From NCBI GenBank assembly GCA_015057715.1, contig SVDS01000029.1:1-40507 (forward strand): 40,507 nucleotides of DNA, read 5' to 3'. Below are positions 22,019 to 30,715 of this stretch, piece by piece. The position numbers and the translations under genes are program-made. The DNA comes from Paenibacillaceae bacterium. Its GTDB lineage: Bacteria > Bacillota > Clostridia > Lachnospirales > Lachnospiraceae. Below the pieces are notes generated by a model. That model did no database searches. It was not told the DNA's origin and saw nothing but the letters and a program-made list of their open reading frames with translations. The first letter of the stretch is position 1. The number at the start of each line of letters is the position of its first letter.

Positions 22019-22051
22019 CCCAGCTGGATATCCAAAAGACATCCAGCTGGG
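22019..22051. terminator. Bidirectional terminator
   Basis: CCCAGCTGGAT (22019-22029) and ATCCAGCTGGG (22041-22051) are a perfect 11-bp stem; TTTTCC follows on the - strand and TTCTTATTTT on the +. It serves the 68-aa protein gene and the convergent dctP-like gene. Confidence 0.85.
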
Positions 22052-22057
22052 CCATTC

Positions 22058-23128
22058 TTATTTTCCAGTATCTATAATTGCATCAACAATATCCATATAA
22101 TCACTGCAGTACTTCTCATACATAGGCTTTACTGCATCCTGAAATTTCTGCTTCTCACCCGGCGACAGCTCTATAATCTGACACCCTGCCTGGCGTACCT
22201 TTTCCTCCGACTTTTTTTCACGTTCTGACCACAGCCTTCTTTCATACTCTGCCGACTCCAGTGCACACTCTTTAATTATCTCCTGATCCGCCGCAGATAG
22301 TTTGTCCCAGGTAGGCTGTGAACAAAGCTGAAGTTCTGGTACGCGGTTATGTTCGTCAATGGTATAATACTTTGCCACTTCATAATGACTGGTGGATTCA
22401 TAGGAAGGCCAGTTGTTTTCCGCACCGTTGATTACTCCGGTCTGCAGGGCGGAATAAACTTCCGCATAAGACATCGGTGCAGGACTTGCTCCCAGTGCTT
22501 CCACCATCCCAATCATCATCTCTGATTCCTGAACACGGATTTTAAGCCCTTTCATATCTTCCAGCTTCCTGATGGGGCGGACGGAATTGTAAAAATTTCT
22601 GGCACCGGCATCATACCAGGACAAAGGCACCAGATTGGAACCTTCAAAGGAATTCATGAAATCCTTTCCAATGGCTCCGTCAAGCACCTGCCACATGTGG
22701 TCTGCATCCCGGTAAAGATAGGGAAGCTGCAGTACGTTCAGCTTTGGTACAAACTCTGCCAGCGGAGACAAGGACATTCTCATAAAGTCAATGCCACCAA
22801 ACTGAAGCTGCTCACATACTGACTTTTCATCTCCCAATACCCCGCCTGCCTGGACATTGATTAAAATCCTTCCATTGGTTTTCTGGCTGATCAGTTCTGC
22901 GAATTTATATGCTCCCTGGGTTGTTGGATAGTCTTCTGCCTGGTTTTCCGCATAAGTAAATACGTATTCAGGGGTTTCCCACATTCCTTTCCCAGGTGCA
23001 TTCACTGCTGATGTACCCTGATTCATATCTAAATCCACATTCGTAACTGACTGTTCCGGTCCAATGCAGCCAGAAAGAACTACTGCCATAACAACACCCA
23101 GCAATACACCTGGTAGTTCCCTTCTCAT
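22058..23128 (-). CDS. dctP: TRAP-type solute-binding lipoprotein (DctP family), without membrane subunits nearby
   Basis: The 356-aa protein has a short lipoprotein signal (V-L-S-G-C, Cys21) and a DctP domain. The domain shows D-Y-P-T-T-Q-G-A-Y-K-F-A-E-L, Q-L-P-Y-L-Y-R-D, the conserved G-L-K-I-R-V-Q-E-S and A-L-Q-T-G-V-I-N-G-A-E-N-N, including the Arg that binds substrate carboxylates. DctP proteins capture C4-dicarboxylates, uronates and other organic acids. No dctQ or dctM gene is present: the next gene on the left is convergent. It is downstream of a sensor kinase and AraC-type regulator on the same strand, so it may feed that sensor or a transporter elsewhere. Confidence 0.9.
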   Translation of the reverse strand: MRRELPGVLLGVVMAVVLSGCIGPEQSVTNVDLDMNQGTSAVNAPGKGMWETPEYVFTYAENQAEDYPTTQGAYKFAELISQKTNGRILINVQAGGVLGDEKSVCEQLQFGGIDFMRMSLSPLAEFVPKLNVLQLPYLYRDADHMWQVLDGAIGKDFMNSFEGSNLVPLSWYDAGARNFYNSVRPIRKLEDMKGLKIRVQESEMMIGMVEALGASPAPMSYAEVYSALQTGVINGAENNWPSYESTSHYEVAKYYTIDEHNRVPELQLCSQPTWDKLSAADQEIIKECALESAEYERRLWSEREKKSEEKVRQAGCQIIELSPGEKQKFQDAVKPMYEKYCSDYMDIVDAIIDTGK

Positions 23129-23262
23129 AAACCCCGTCCTTCCTTAACGCTGTCATAATAGAATTCTGTCTCTTCTTAACATCCTATTAACATATTTTAT
23201 TATATCCGGCAGCTTTTCGCAAGGAAACGGTTAAAATTTTATATATTCAACAATATTCGCCC

Positions 23263-24063
23263 CTATTTTCTGTTGAATATGCTCATACGGTATTCTGTCG
23301 GGCTGATACCGGTAACCCTCTTAAATACCTTTGCAAAGTAATTGGAATCATTATATCCTACAGATTCTCCGATCTCCTTTACATTGACCATCGGCTCTGT
23401 CAAAAGTTTTTTTGCAGCTTCTACTCTGCATTCCGTAAGATAGGTTGTAAAATTTTTATCGAAACATTGTTTAAACAGTTTGCAAAAATATGCTTCTGAA
23501 TAATTCATCACCCTTGCCACATCCTGCATGGATAAGTCCCTGACATAGTTTTCCTCCATGTATTGCCGTATCGCCTCCGCTACTTTATGAAGCCTTACCT
23601 GCCCGTCCCCTGGGTTCAGTTCAGCAGAGGGTTTGAATACGGGCTCAACGATTGTCTGCACTTCCTCCCCCTTCTCTTCCAGCAGAGCCTTATCAGCCAG
23701 ACGCATGGCTTCATCCAGCACACCAATTAATTCCTCTTCCTTGCAGGGCTTTAATAAATAGTCAAGAACCCGGATTCCAATGGCCTTTTTGGCGTAAGAA
23801 AAATCATCAAAAGCGGTCAGAAAAATAATACTGCAGGAACTTTTGCGCCGCCGCATCTCTTGTGCTGCCTCAATGCCGTTGATCCCCGGCATCTCGATAT
23901 CCAGCACCGCAATCTGGATGTCATGCTCATCAAATAATTCCAGTGCCTCTCTTCCATTTGCCGCCTGCCAGATTGTACACTGTTCTCCCAGCTCCCTTGT
24001 CAGGGTTTTATAAAGCACCTTTCTTTCTATTAATTCATCATCTGCAATCAGTACCCGATACAT
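23263..24063 (-). CDS. Response regulator with AraC-type output (YesN-like)
   Basis: The 266-aa protein has a receiver (D8-D9, phospho-acceptor D55, T83, K105 in L-L-K-P-C) and a C-terminal AraC HTH pair. The second HTH is F-K-R-V-T-G-I-S-P-T-E-Y-R. GAGGGAG lies 4 nt before ATG 24063, which is preferred to an upstream GTG at 24081. It follows the kinase stop by 14 bp. YesN-type regulators usually control nearby transport genes, here the dctP-like gene. Confidence 0.93.
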   Translation of the reverse strand: MYRVLIADDELIERKVLYKTLTRELGEQCTIWQAANGREALELFDEHDIQIAVLDIEMPGINGIEAAQEMRRRKSSCSIIFLTAFDDFSYAKKAIGIRVLDYLLKPCKEEELIGVLDEAMRLADKALLEEKGEEVQTIVEPVFKPSAELNPGDGQVRLHKVAEAIRQYMEENYVRDLSMQDVARVMNYSEAYFCKLFKQCFDKNFTTYLTECRVEAAKKLLTEPMVNVKEIGESVGYNDSNYFAKVFKRVTGISPTEYRMSIFNRK

Positions 24064-24077
24064 ATAAGCTCCCTCTG

Positions 24078-25589
24078 TCACAGCCTGACTGGTATGGTAA
24101 GCAGGACTGCCGTTCCATGTCCCTGTCTGCTGTATATCTGAAAATCGCCTCCATCGTACATACGATGAATTCTCTGGTAAATGTTGCCCGCTCCGATTCC
24201 TACTCTTGCAGTGGAATGATTTGCCAGGGCTTCTCTTAATTCTTCTAAACTCTCCTCACACATTCCCACACCGGTATCTGCAACGGATATCATAATTTTC
24301 TGATTCTTTTCCCAGATCCGGATCCTTATATTTCCTCCCTCTTCCTTTTTTGAAATGCCATGTACTACTGCATTCTCAACAAGAGGCTGAAGGGTAAAGG
24401 TGGGAATCATAATCCGGCTGCTGTCCACCAGACACTGGATATCGTAATGGAGTCTGGTGCCAAACCGCATCTGCTGTAAATACATATAGTCACTCACTAC
24501 CTGAAGCTCCTTTTTTAAGAGCACCTCCGATTCCGGTGTTTTTAAATTATACCGGAATAGATTACCCAGGCATTCAATCATACGCTCCGTTGTCCCTGCA
24601 TCCTCCAGCTTTGCCATACAGGAAATCATGTTTAAGGTATTAAACAGAAAATGGGGATTAATCTGATTTTTTAACAGCTCAAGCTTGGTTGCATCCAGTC
24701 TTTTTTCGATCTCCATTTTCTCAATCTCTTCCTTGTGAAGAAGATCTGCCATTTCATTTTTTTCTTTTAATGTGGTAATATACTGACTGGTGGAGTGCTT
24801 CATCTTATTAAAGGCACGGACCAGTTCTCCAATTTCATCCTGATTCTCGATTTCCACATCCTCATTGCTGAAATCATTTCCCGCAATTTTTCTGGAAATA
24901 CACGCCAGACGCACCACCGGAACCACCATATCGCGGTGCATCATACGGCTTACATAAAAGGTTCCGCTGATGCTTAACACTGCAAGTACCAGAATTATAA
25001 CCGGAAACCGGTATAAAATCGGTACTTTCGTATGATAGGCATCGGAGCCTTCTCTTAGTGTACTCTGTACCAGACGTTTGCCGTAGTCCGAAAGATAATC
25101 CTGCATTCGATAAATCCGGTACAGCTCATTAATATACTGGGTTATGGAAAAACCGTTTTTATCCTTCCCCAAAAGGAACAAATCTCTCCACTTACTGTAA
25201 TTTTCATAACCATTCCGGATGGACCAGGTTACGGAATACCGCTCTGCCCCCACCCGGTCATAATCAAAAGGCAGTTCTAAAACACTGCGTTCTGTCCTGG
25301 CGCAGGCTGTTTCAAATAATACCCTGCTCTCGTCTGAACGGTCCTTTACATAATCTTTAAATGCCCTTGTTTCCTCCTCCATAGCTGCCTGATAATCATG
25401 GCACCTGGAATTATCCTCAAGAATCTGATTAAAACCATTTAGGGCAAAGTCAAGTATTACAATATTAAATATAATGGAAAGTGCCACGATCAGAATAACC
25501 ATGGCTGCGATTGTCTTAATCTTCTGCTTTAACGTAAAAGAAAGCCACTTCTCATGCAGCTTTTTTGATCCCCACCGTCCCACTTTCAC
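24078..25589 (-). CDS. Sensor histidine kinase (YesM/LytS-type, His_kinase PF06580-like)
   Basis: The 503-aa protein has membrane helices at about 26-48 and 193-213 around an outer domain of about 145 residues that carries no Cache motif I recognise. HAMP follows (about 215-268). The phospho-acceptor is H313 in K-N-Q-I-N-P-H-F-L-F-N-T-L-N, then a HATPase with V-E-N-A-V-V-H-G. The start codon is GTG (25589), preceded by AAGGGGG. It pairs with the AraC-type regulator. A sensor domain that could contact the DctP protein would fit this layout; that is inference. Confidence 0.93.
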   Translation of the reverse strand: MKVGRWGSKKLHEKWLSFTLKQKIKTIAAMVILIVALSIIFNIVILDFALNGFNQILEDNSRCHDYQAAMEEETRAFKDYVKDRSDESRVLFETACARTERSVLELPFDYDRVGAERYSVTWSIRNGYENYSKWRDLFLLGKDKNGFSITQYINELYRIYRMQDYLSDYGKRLVQSTLREGSDAYHTKVPILYRFPVIILVLAVLSISGTFYVSRMMHRDMVVPVVRLACISRKIAGNDFSNEDVEIENQDEIGELVRAFNKMKHSTSQYITTLKEKNEMADLLHKEEIEKMEIEKRLDATKLELLKNQINPHFLFNTLNMISCMAKLEDAGTTERMIECLGNLFRYNLKTPESEVLLKKELQVVSDYMYLQQMRFGTRLHYDIQCLVDSSRIMIPTFTLQPLVENAVVHGISKKEEGGNIRIRIWEKNQKIMISVADTGVGMCEESLEELREALANHSTARVGIGAGNIYQRIHRMYDGGDFQIYSRQGHGTAVLLTIPVRL

Positions 25590-25643
25590 CGAATTTCCCC
25601 CTTCGCACTGTCAAAATACCTCTAAAAGTTTTCCGCTTTTATC

Positions 25644-25652
25644 ATTATAGCA
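25644..25652 (-). promoter_or_regulatory. Extended -10 promoter of the kinase/regulator/dctP operon
   Basis: On the - strand TGCTATAAT (25652-25644) is a perfect extended -10. No good -35 is visible 17 bp upstream. It starts transcription about 50 nt before the GTG of the kinase. Confidence 0.6.
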
Positions 25653-25705
25653 GATTTGGACGGTTTGTGCACCTGCCGTTTTTCTAACAGCTGGCAGCCA
25701 AAACG

Positions 25706-25751
25706 AAACCGCAAAGATACGTAGTTCAGACACGACGTACCTTTGCGGTTT
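25706..25751. terminator. Terminator of the first chemoreceptor gene
   Basis: AAACCGCAAAG plus TACGT (25706-25722) pairs with ACGTA plus CTTTGCGGTTT (25735-25751), with one internal mismatch, a stem of 16 pairs. It lies just after the stop of the - strand receptor gene. Confidence 0.8.
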
Positions 25752-25773
25752 TTATGGAATTATTTGTTATTCA

Positions 25774-27828
25774 TTAGTGAAGACGGAACTTACTCATTAA
25801 CTCCCGTAAATTCTCTGCCTGACCAGAAAGCTCCTCACTGGCTGCAGCACTTTCTTCTGCTGTTGCGGAGTTACTCTGTACAACGGAAGAAATCTGTTCA
25901 ATTCCAACCGTTACCTGAGTTACTTTATCACTCTGCTCCTGCAGTTCGTTGGCAGACTTTTCAATGGCTGTTACCATATTTCTTGTCTCCATCAGAATGC
26001 CGTTTAAGGTCTCTCCAGTTGAAGAAGCAACTCCTGTTCCCTTTTCAACTGCTGTAATGGTATCTGCTACCAGACTTGAAGTGTCTTTTGCAGCATTGGC
26101 ACTTTTACCTGCCAGATTACGTACTTCATCAGCTACCACAGCAAAGCCTTTTCCTGCTTCTCCTGCTCTTGCCGCCTCAACAGCTGCGTTCAGTGCAAGA
26201 ATGTTAGTCTGGAAAGCGATATCTTCAATCAGCTTATTGACCTTTTCAATCTCCTTGGATTTCCTGGTGATCTGTTCCATGGACTGCATCATCACCTGCA
26301 TCTGTGCATTGCCGTCTTCCATGGCCTTACCAACCTGTCCAGCCTGGCTATTAATGCCTTCCACTGTCTTAGCCGTATTTAAAAGGCTGTTTGATATCTC
26401 ATTAACAGAAGAAGATAACTCCTCTACGGAAGCAGCCTGCTCTACTGCGCCCTGGCTTAAATTCTGTGCACCCTGAGATACCTGGGCACTGCCCTTTGCA
26501 ACCTCATCAGCAGACATATTGATGGTTTGCATGGTATTAGAAAGCATATCTTCTGCCTTCATTATGGCTTCCTGAATCACAACATAATCGCCATTAAAGT
26601 TCATATCCTGGGAACGGCGGAAATCACCAGAAGCAATCTTGTCCATAGATGCCGCAATTGTATTGTTATACACTCTGACACTGGTAACGTAATTGCCGAT
26701 TTCCTCAGCCAGCTGCCCGATCTCGTCTTTCCGTTTAATAACCGGAACATCGCTGGTTAAATCTCCATTGGATAAAAGCTTCATTCTGTCTGCAATCGCT
26801 GATATGGGACTTGCAATGGAACCTGCAAACCAGAAAGCAAGGAAACAGCCTGCTACAATTGATAAAACTAAAAGAACAGCCATGCTTCCCACTACCGTAT
26901 AAATTGAGGTAGTTGTTTCATGAATCGGTGCCACAACTCCAAGGGACCATCCATCACTTCCGCTTACAGGGCTGTAGTAGCAGTATCTGCTTACGCCCTT
27001 ATATTCATATTTTCCGATTCCGGTGTTGCCGGAAGTAATCTTCTGAAACATCTTACCAATCGAGGAGTAAGAAGAATCACTCTTTGCATTTTCAATCATG
27101 TTGCTGCGTTCCTGAACAAGATCCGCATTATTACCGCCGATTAAAGTTCCGGTACTGTCTAAAAGAAATGCATTTCCTGTTTTACCGATTTTAAAGTCTT
27201 TAATCAGATTGCTTAATACACTTCCGTCATAGGTACCTACAAGGATTCCAAAATCATAAGGGGTAGCCACCCGGATTACCAGTACATTATTACTGTCATA
27301 TTCCGTTGTTGAAATAGTGGTCTGTCCGTTTAATGCTTTTGTTATGTAATCCTTACCTGCGAAGCTGTCTCCGATGTGCTCCCCGCTGGCACTGCGGGTT
27401 ACTACGCCTTCCTTACTGATAACCTCCAGATCCTTATAACCATAAAGGGTACACTGGTTACTTAAATACTCTGTAACGACTCTGGAGTTAATTGACTTTA
27501 AGCTTCCTCCCTGAGCACTGGCTTCAATACTGACCTTCATCTGGTCTAAATTCTGAACGATCAGATTATTTACCAGTTTTCCTGTTGCTTCCAGATCACT
27601 CTTTACAACATCTGTAATACCACCAAAACTTACCGTAATACTGACAATCATGTTGGTTACAGAAAGTCCAAGAATAATTGCAATAATAAACATCAGCATC
27701 TTCATCTTCAATGATTTCACAGATAATTTTGCCTTAATTGATGCTCCGCCATTCTTTTTCTTACCCAACCCCATTCCTTTTGCCTTTTGGGTCTTCCGAT
27801 TCCACTTCTTATCCCCCGGTGTTTTCAT
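25774..27828 (-). CDS. Methyl-accepting chemotaxis protein with a Cache sensor, receptor 1
   Basis: The 684-aa protein has an unusually long basic cytoplasmic N-terminus of about 45 residues, a first helix (about 45-67), a dCache-like sensor (about 70-305; [22 protein letters not shown]), a second helix, HAMP and a long signalling hairpin. The tip is [23 protein letters not shown]. No CheW-binding scaffold or che gene is in the window and no C-terminal pentapeptide is seen. Amino-acid or organic-acid sensing is typical for dCache but not proven here. An AAGGAG site lies 9 nt before the ATG. Confidence 0.94.
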   Translation of the reverse strand: MKTPGDKKWNRKTQKAKGMGLGKKKNGGASIKAKLSVKSLKMKMLMFIIAIILGLSVTNMIVSITVSFGGITDVVKSDLEATGKLVNNLIVQNLDQMKVSIEASAQGGSLKSINSRVVTEYLSNQCTLYGYKDLEVISKEGVVTRSASGEHIGDSFAGKDYITKALNGQTTISTTEYDSNNVLVIRVATPYDFGILVGTYDGSVLSNLIKDFKIGKTGNAFLLDSTGTLIGGNNADLVQERSNMIENAKSDSSYSSIGKMFQKITSGNTGIGKYEYKGVSRYCYYSPVSGSDGWSLGVVAPIHETTTSIYTVVGSMAVLLVLSIVAGCFLAFWFAGSIASPISAIADRMKLLSNGDLTSDVPVIKRKDEIGQLAEEIGNYVTSVRVYNNTIAASMDKIASGDFRRSQDMNFNGDYVVIQEAIMKAEDMLSNTMQTINMSADEVAKGSAQVSQGAQNLSQGAVEQAASVEELSSSVNEISNSLLNTAKTVEGINSQAGQVGKAMEDGNAQMQVMMQSMEQITRKSKEIEKVNKLIEDIAFQTNILALNAAVEAARAGEAGKGFAVVADEVRNLAGKSANAAKDTSSLVADTITAVEKGTGVASSTGETLNGILMETRNMVTAIEKSANELQEQSDKVTQVTVGIEQISSVVQSNSATAEESAAASEELSGQAENLRELMSKFRLH

Positions 27829-27894
27829 AGTCTTATGCTCCTTGTCTCATCTTTGGTAAATGTGAACCATGACATTTCATAAATGGTTTTTTTC

Positions 27895-27924
27895 ATTATA
27901 CGATATTTTGTAACTATTTGTCAA
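27895..27924 (-). promoter_or_regulatory. Promoter of receptor 1
   Basis: On the - strand TTGACA (27924-27919), an 18-bp spacer and TATAAT (27900-27895), both perfect. This is a housekeeping promoter, not the sigma-28 type common for chemotaxis genes. Confidence 0.75.
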
Positions 27925-27990
27925 CGTATCCATAAATTGACAATGGTTTTTTATTTATCTTTTAATAGACAAGAGTCTATTATCTCAACA

Positions 27991-28047
27991 AAAAAAAGAT
28001 ATCTTACTCCATTTTTCACAAAGAAAAGGAATCAGATATCTTTTTTT
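27991..28047. terminator. Terminator after azlD
   Basis: AAAAAAAGATATCT (27991-28004) and AGATATCTTTTTTT (28034-28047) are perfectly complementary over 14 bp, with a 29-nt loop. It lies 19 bp after the azlD stop. Confidence 0.7.
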
Positions 28048-28065
28048 ACCCTCCATGCTCCCTGA

Positions 28066-28401
28066 TTATTTAAAAAAAGTTTGAATCAATACCATATAAA
28101 GTGCCGTGCCTCCGCCGATACTCAAAAGAGAATTTCCCTTCCATATATGCAGTACAGCTATGACTGCAATGGAAAGAGCCTCAGGAAGACCATAGGGATG
28201 AGCGGTAAAGGAAACTCCTCTTAAGCAGTAAACCACTAATAAACCTATGGTAGCATAAGGAAGAGTATTGCCAAGATAAACCACATATTCTGGTGTTTTC
28301 TTTCCCGCAGGGAAAAAAAGAAAAGGCAGAAACCGGGTGAGCACCGTAGCCAGAATCATAGCCAGCGTAATTAGTGCATAACTGATTAAATTATAATTCA
28401 A
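28066..28401 (-). CDS. azlD: AzlD, small subunit of a branched-chain amino acid exporter
   Basis: The 111-aa protein has about four helices and the AzlD pattern T-R-F-L-P-F-L-F-F, L-P-Y-A-T-I-G-L-L-V-V-Y and A-V-L-H-I-W-K-G-N-S-L-L-S-I-G-G-G-T. With AzlC it exports branched-chain amino acids and related analogues. It overlaps azlC by 4 bp (ATGA). Confidence 0.93.
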   Translation of the reverse strand: MNYNLISYALITLAMILATVLTRFLPFLFFPAGKKTPEYVVYLGNTLPYATIGLLVVYCLRGVSFTAHPYGLPEALSIAVIAVLHIWKGNSLLSIGGGTALYMVLIQTFFK

Positions 28402-29108
28402 TTTCGTTCCTCCTTATCCTTACTCCTCCAATAACCAATGGTAATAACAGAAATAATCACCACCATGGCAGGTACAATAAAAACATCCTTGCCAAAAAGC
28501 ATCACGCACAAAACAGAAGAAATAACTCCGATACATGCCGGCCCATGATCTTTACGGGATTTCCATTGATCAATAAAAATCACCGTAAACAGGGCAGTCA
28601 GGGCAAAATCCATACCAGAAGTATCAAACCGGATCATGGTTCCTGCTATGGCGCCTGCAAGCGTTCCAAAAACCCAGTACAGCTGGTCCAGTGCCGAAAT
28701 AAAAAAATAAACCCAGTGTCTGGAAAGATGGTCTGGCACCTGTTCACTGCAAAGAACTGAAAAGGTTTCATCTGTCATGGAAAATATGAGATAGGGTCTG
28801 AACCTGCCAGCATCTTTTAACTGATCTACCATTGACAGCCCGTAAAATAAATGTCTGGCATTCAACATCACAGACATAAATAAAGCGTACCAGGGATTTA
28901 CCGCTGCCGTAAAAAATGTAATTCCAAGATACTGAAGACTCCCGGCATATACAAATACGCTCCATAGGAGTGCCCAGAAAATGCCAAAGCCATTTACTCT
29001 CATTAATATTCCAAAGGCTGCGCCTAATACCAGATACCCCGCCATAACGGGCAATGTTTTAGGGAAGGCATATTTCAATGCTTCCATTTTTTTGTACTGA
29101 TTCTCCAT
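28398..29108 (-). CDS. azlC: AzlC, large subunit of a branched-chain amino acid exporter
   Basis: The 236-aa protein has multiple helices with the family segments A-F-P-K-T-L-P-V-M-A-G-Y-L-V-L-G-A-A-F-G and N-A-R-H-L-F-Y-G-L-S. It is co-translated with azlD. A - strand promoter lies upstream (TTGACA 29187-29182, TAATAT 29164-29159, 17-bp spacer). No Lrp-type azlB regulator is nearby. Confidence 0.94.
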   Translation of the reverse strand: MENQYKKMEALKYAFPKTLPVMAGYLVLGAAFGILMRVNGFGIFWALLWSVFVYAGSLQYLGITFFTAAVNPWYALFMSVMLNARHLFYGLSMVDQLKDAGRFRPYLIFSMTDETFSVLCSEQVPDHLSRHWVYFFISALDQLYWVFGTLAGAIAGTMIRFDTSGMDFALTALFTVIFIDQWKSRKDHGPACIGVISSVLCVMLFGKDVFIVPAMVVIISVITIGYWRSKDKEERN

Positions 29109-29158
29109 AATGTATTTCCTGTCGTTTTTGATTGCCTTTTTCCAGCATATTTTTTATT

Positions 29159-29187
29159 ATATTAAAGTACCACTACTAATTTGTCAA
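29159..29187 (-). promoter_or_regulatory. azlCD promoter
   Basis: Perfect -35 TTGACA (29187-29182) and TAATAT (29164-29159) at 17 bp; a perfect TATAAT (29161-29156) is also present but at 20 bp. Confidence 0.6.
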
Positions 29188-29204
29188 CAACAGGAGCCTA
29201 ACAT

Positions 29205-30119
29205 ATGAACTTTGACTATATGTATGATTCATGCAGTCTGTGTCCCAGAAACTGCAACGTTAACCGCCGGCAAAGCGCTGGATACTGCGGCTGCACAGAT
29301 ACTGTCATGGCAGCCCGCGCTGCCCTCCATCACTGGGAAGAACCCTGTATCAGCGGAAGCCGGGGAAGTGGAACCGTCTTTTTTTCGGGCTGCACCCTGC
29401 GCTGCTGCTTTTGTCAGAATTACTCCATCAGCCAGGAACATTTTGGAAGAGAACTGACAGTAGAACAGCTTTCCATGATATTTTTAAGACTTCAGGATGA
29501 GGGTGCCCACAACATTAATCTGGTAACTGCCACACAGTATCTACCGTCTGTTTTGAAAGCCCTTGATCTTGTTAAATCAAAGCTTTTCATTCCGGTAGTC
29601 TACAACTGCGGCGGATACGAATCAGCAGAAGTGATTAAAGCACTGGAAGGATATGTGGATATATGGCTTCCTGATTTAAAATATCAAAGCAGCGACCTCT
29701 CTGCCCGTTATAGTAATGCAGCCGATTATTTTGAAAAAGCTTCAGAAGCCATTAAGCAGATGATCAGCCAGACCGGGGCTCCCCGGTTCGACCCTTCCGG
29801 TGAACTGATGGAAAAGGGTGTAATCATACGCCACATGGTTCTTCCGGGAGCGAAAGATGATTCGATCGCTCTGCTTACCTGGATAAAGGATGAATTGGAA
29901 AAAGGAATGTATTATATCAGTCTGTTAAGCCAGTACACTCCGTTCTACAAAAGTGCTCAGTATCCGGAAATCAACCGCAGAATCACCTCTTATGAATACA
30001 ATAAAGTTCTTAATAAAGCCATTGAACTGGATCTGGTTCAGGGATTTATGCAGGAAAAAAGCAGTGCAAAGGAAGAATATACACCGCCATTTGATTTAGA
30101 AGGGATTATCATCGATTAA
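29205..30119 (+). CDS. PflX-like radical SAM protein (COG1313)
   Basis: The 304-aa protein has the radical SAM cluster motif C63-x3-C67-x2-C70 (S-G-C-T-L-R-C-C-F-C-Q-N-Y) and an extra N-terminal Cys group (C10, C13, C17, C28, C30), typical of the PflX group. Relatives resemble pyruvate-formate-lyase activases, but the substrate is unknown. It is a single gene, divergent from azlC and followed by a terminator. The extra cysteines could bind a second Fe-S cluster. The start ATG has an AGGAG site 8 nt upstream. Confidence 0.9.
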   Translation: MNFDYMYDSCSLCPRNCNVNRRQSAGYCGCTDTVMAARAALHHWEEPCISGSRGSGTVFFSGCTLRCCFCQNYSISQEHFGRELTVEQLSMIFLRLQDEGAHNINLVTATQYLPSVLKALDLVKSKLFIPVVYNCGGYESAEVIKALEGYVDIWLPDLKYQSSDLSARYSNAADYFEKASEAIKQMISQTGAPRFDPSGELMEKGVIIRHMVLPGAKDDSIALLTWIKDELEKGMYYISLLSQYTPFYKSAQYPEINRRITSYEYNKVLNKAIELDLVQGFMQEKSSAKEEYTPPFDLEGIIID

Positions 30120-30123
30120 ACAG

Positions 30124-30171
30124 ATAGAAAGGGATACCGATTGTTGCTTTATCATCGATATCCCTTTCTAT
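30124..30171. terminator. Terminator after the radical SAM gene
   Basis: ATAGAAAGGGATA (30124-30136) and TATCCCTTTCTAT (30159-30171) form a perfect 13-bp stem with a 22-nt loop. T-runs are weak on both strands. Confidence 0.65.
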
Positions 30172-30670
30172 ATTATCTCTTCCATTGGAGTCAATACCTC
30201 TTTTCAATCTCATGTTTACTTACAAATTATGTAGGTTTTAAACATGCTCTATATAAATTTTTTACGCTCTCCGTTGCTACAACCAGCTTCTTAATGGATC
30301 CATCTTTTGTTTTGCTACGAATCATGCAGCGCTTCATTCAATCGATTCGTCTCCACTGGTCTTTCACATCGGTAGATTGTGGGGGGCTTTTTGTTTCATT
30401 CTTTCAAATGAAACGATTCTGCTCTTTCTGGTGGACTGTACCTCCTTTCATTAGATTTCCTCTTCTTTGTAACTTTGGTTTCCCTTTGTTATGTCATAAT
30501 TATAGCCTGTATTTCGTTATTTGTCAATATACTTTTATTTATTTTATAATTTAATTGTTAATTTTCAAATTGTATATATTTATTTAGATTATATATGCAT
30601 TATTTTATTTAAATGCAGAATATATTTTTGATTAGATTAAGACAATTTTTGCTGTTTTCTGTCGAAAAAA
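30172..30670. other. AT-rich stretch with no long gene; possible small RNA or decayed small gene on the - strand
   Basis: On the - strand a perfect promoter faces left (listed separately). Behind it AGAGGA precedes ATG 30451, which opens a 15-codon frame (M-K-G-G-T-V-H-Q-K-E-Q-N-R-F-I) ended by TGA at 30406-30404. The same frame continues to a second TGA just before ATG 30338 and then to TAA at about 30230, so with two changes it would be a 72-73-codon gene. Both TGAs would be CGA (Arg) by a C-to-T change. Three hairpins also lie here: 30393-30414, 30317-30350 and 30211-30246. Right of 30530 I see only AT-rich sequence. Confidence 0.4.
30499..30527 (-). promoter_or_regulatory. Consensus promoter with no assigned gene
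   Basis: TTGACA (30527-30522), 17-bp spacer, TATAAT (30504-30499): a full match to the housekeeping promoter. Transcription would start near 30492 and run left for at least 300 bp into a region with no long frame. Confidence 0.75.
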
Positions 30671-30713
30671 GGAAAACGCAGAGTTAAATGTTAATTTTCA
30701 CTCTGCGTTTTCC
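30671..30713 (-). terminator. Terminator of the second chemoreceptor gene
   Basis: GGAAAACGCAGAG (30671-30683) and CTCTGCGTTTTCC (30701-30713) form a perfect 13-bp stem. A run of six T follows on the - strand. It sits 3 bp after the receptor stop. Confidence 0.85.
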
Positions 30714-30715
30714 CT

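Noticed and set aside
25949-26476. 175-codon frame antisense to the chemoreceptor signalling domain
   Set aside because: Mirror of the Ala-rich coiled coil; no translation signals.
30141-30554. 137-codon frame on the + strand in the gap after the radical SAM gene
   Set aside because: It has no ribosome binding site, starts inside a terminator and is opposite a consensus - strand promoter; its sequence is Phe/Leu/Tyr-rich as expected for AT-rich antisense.
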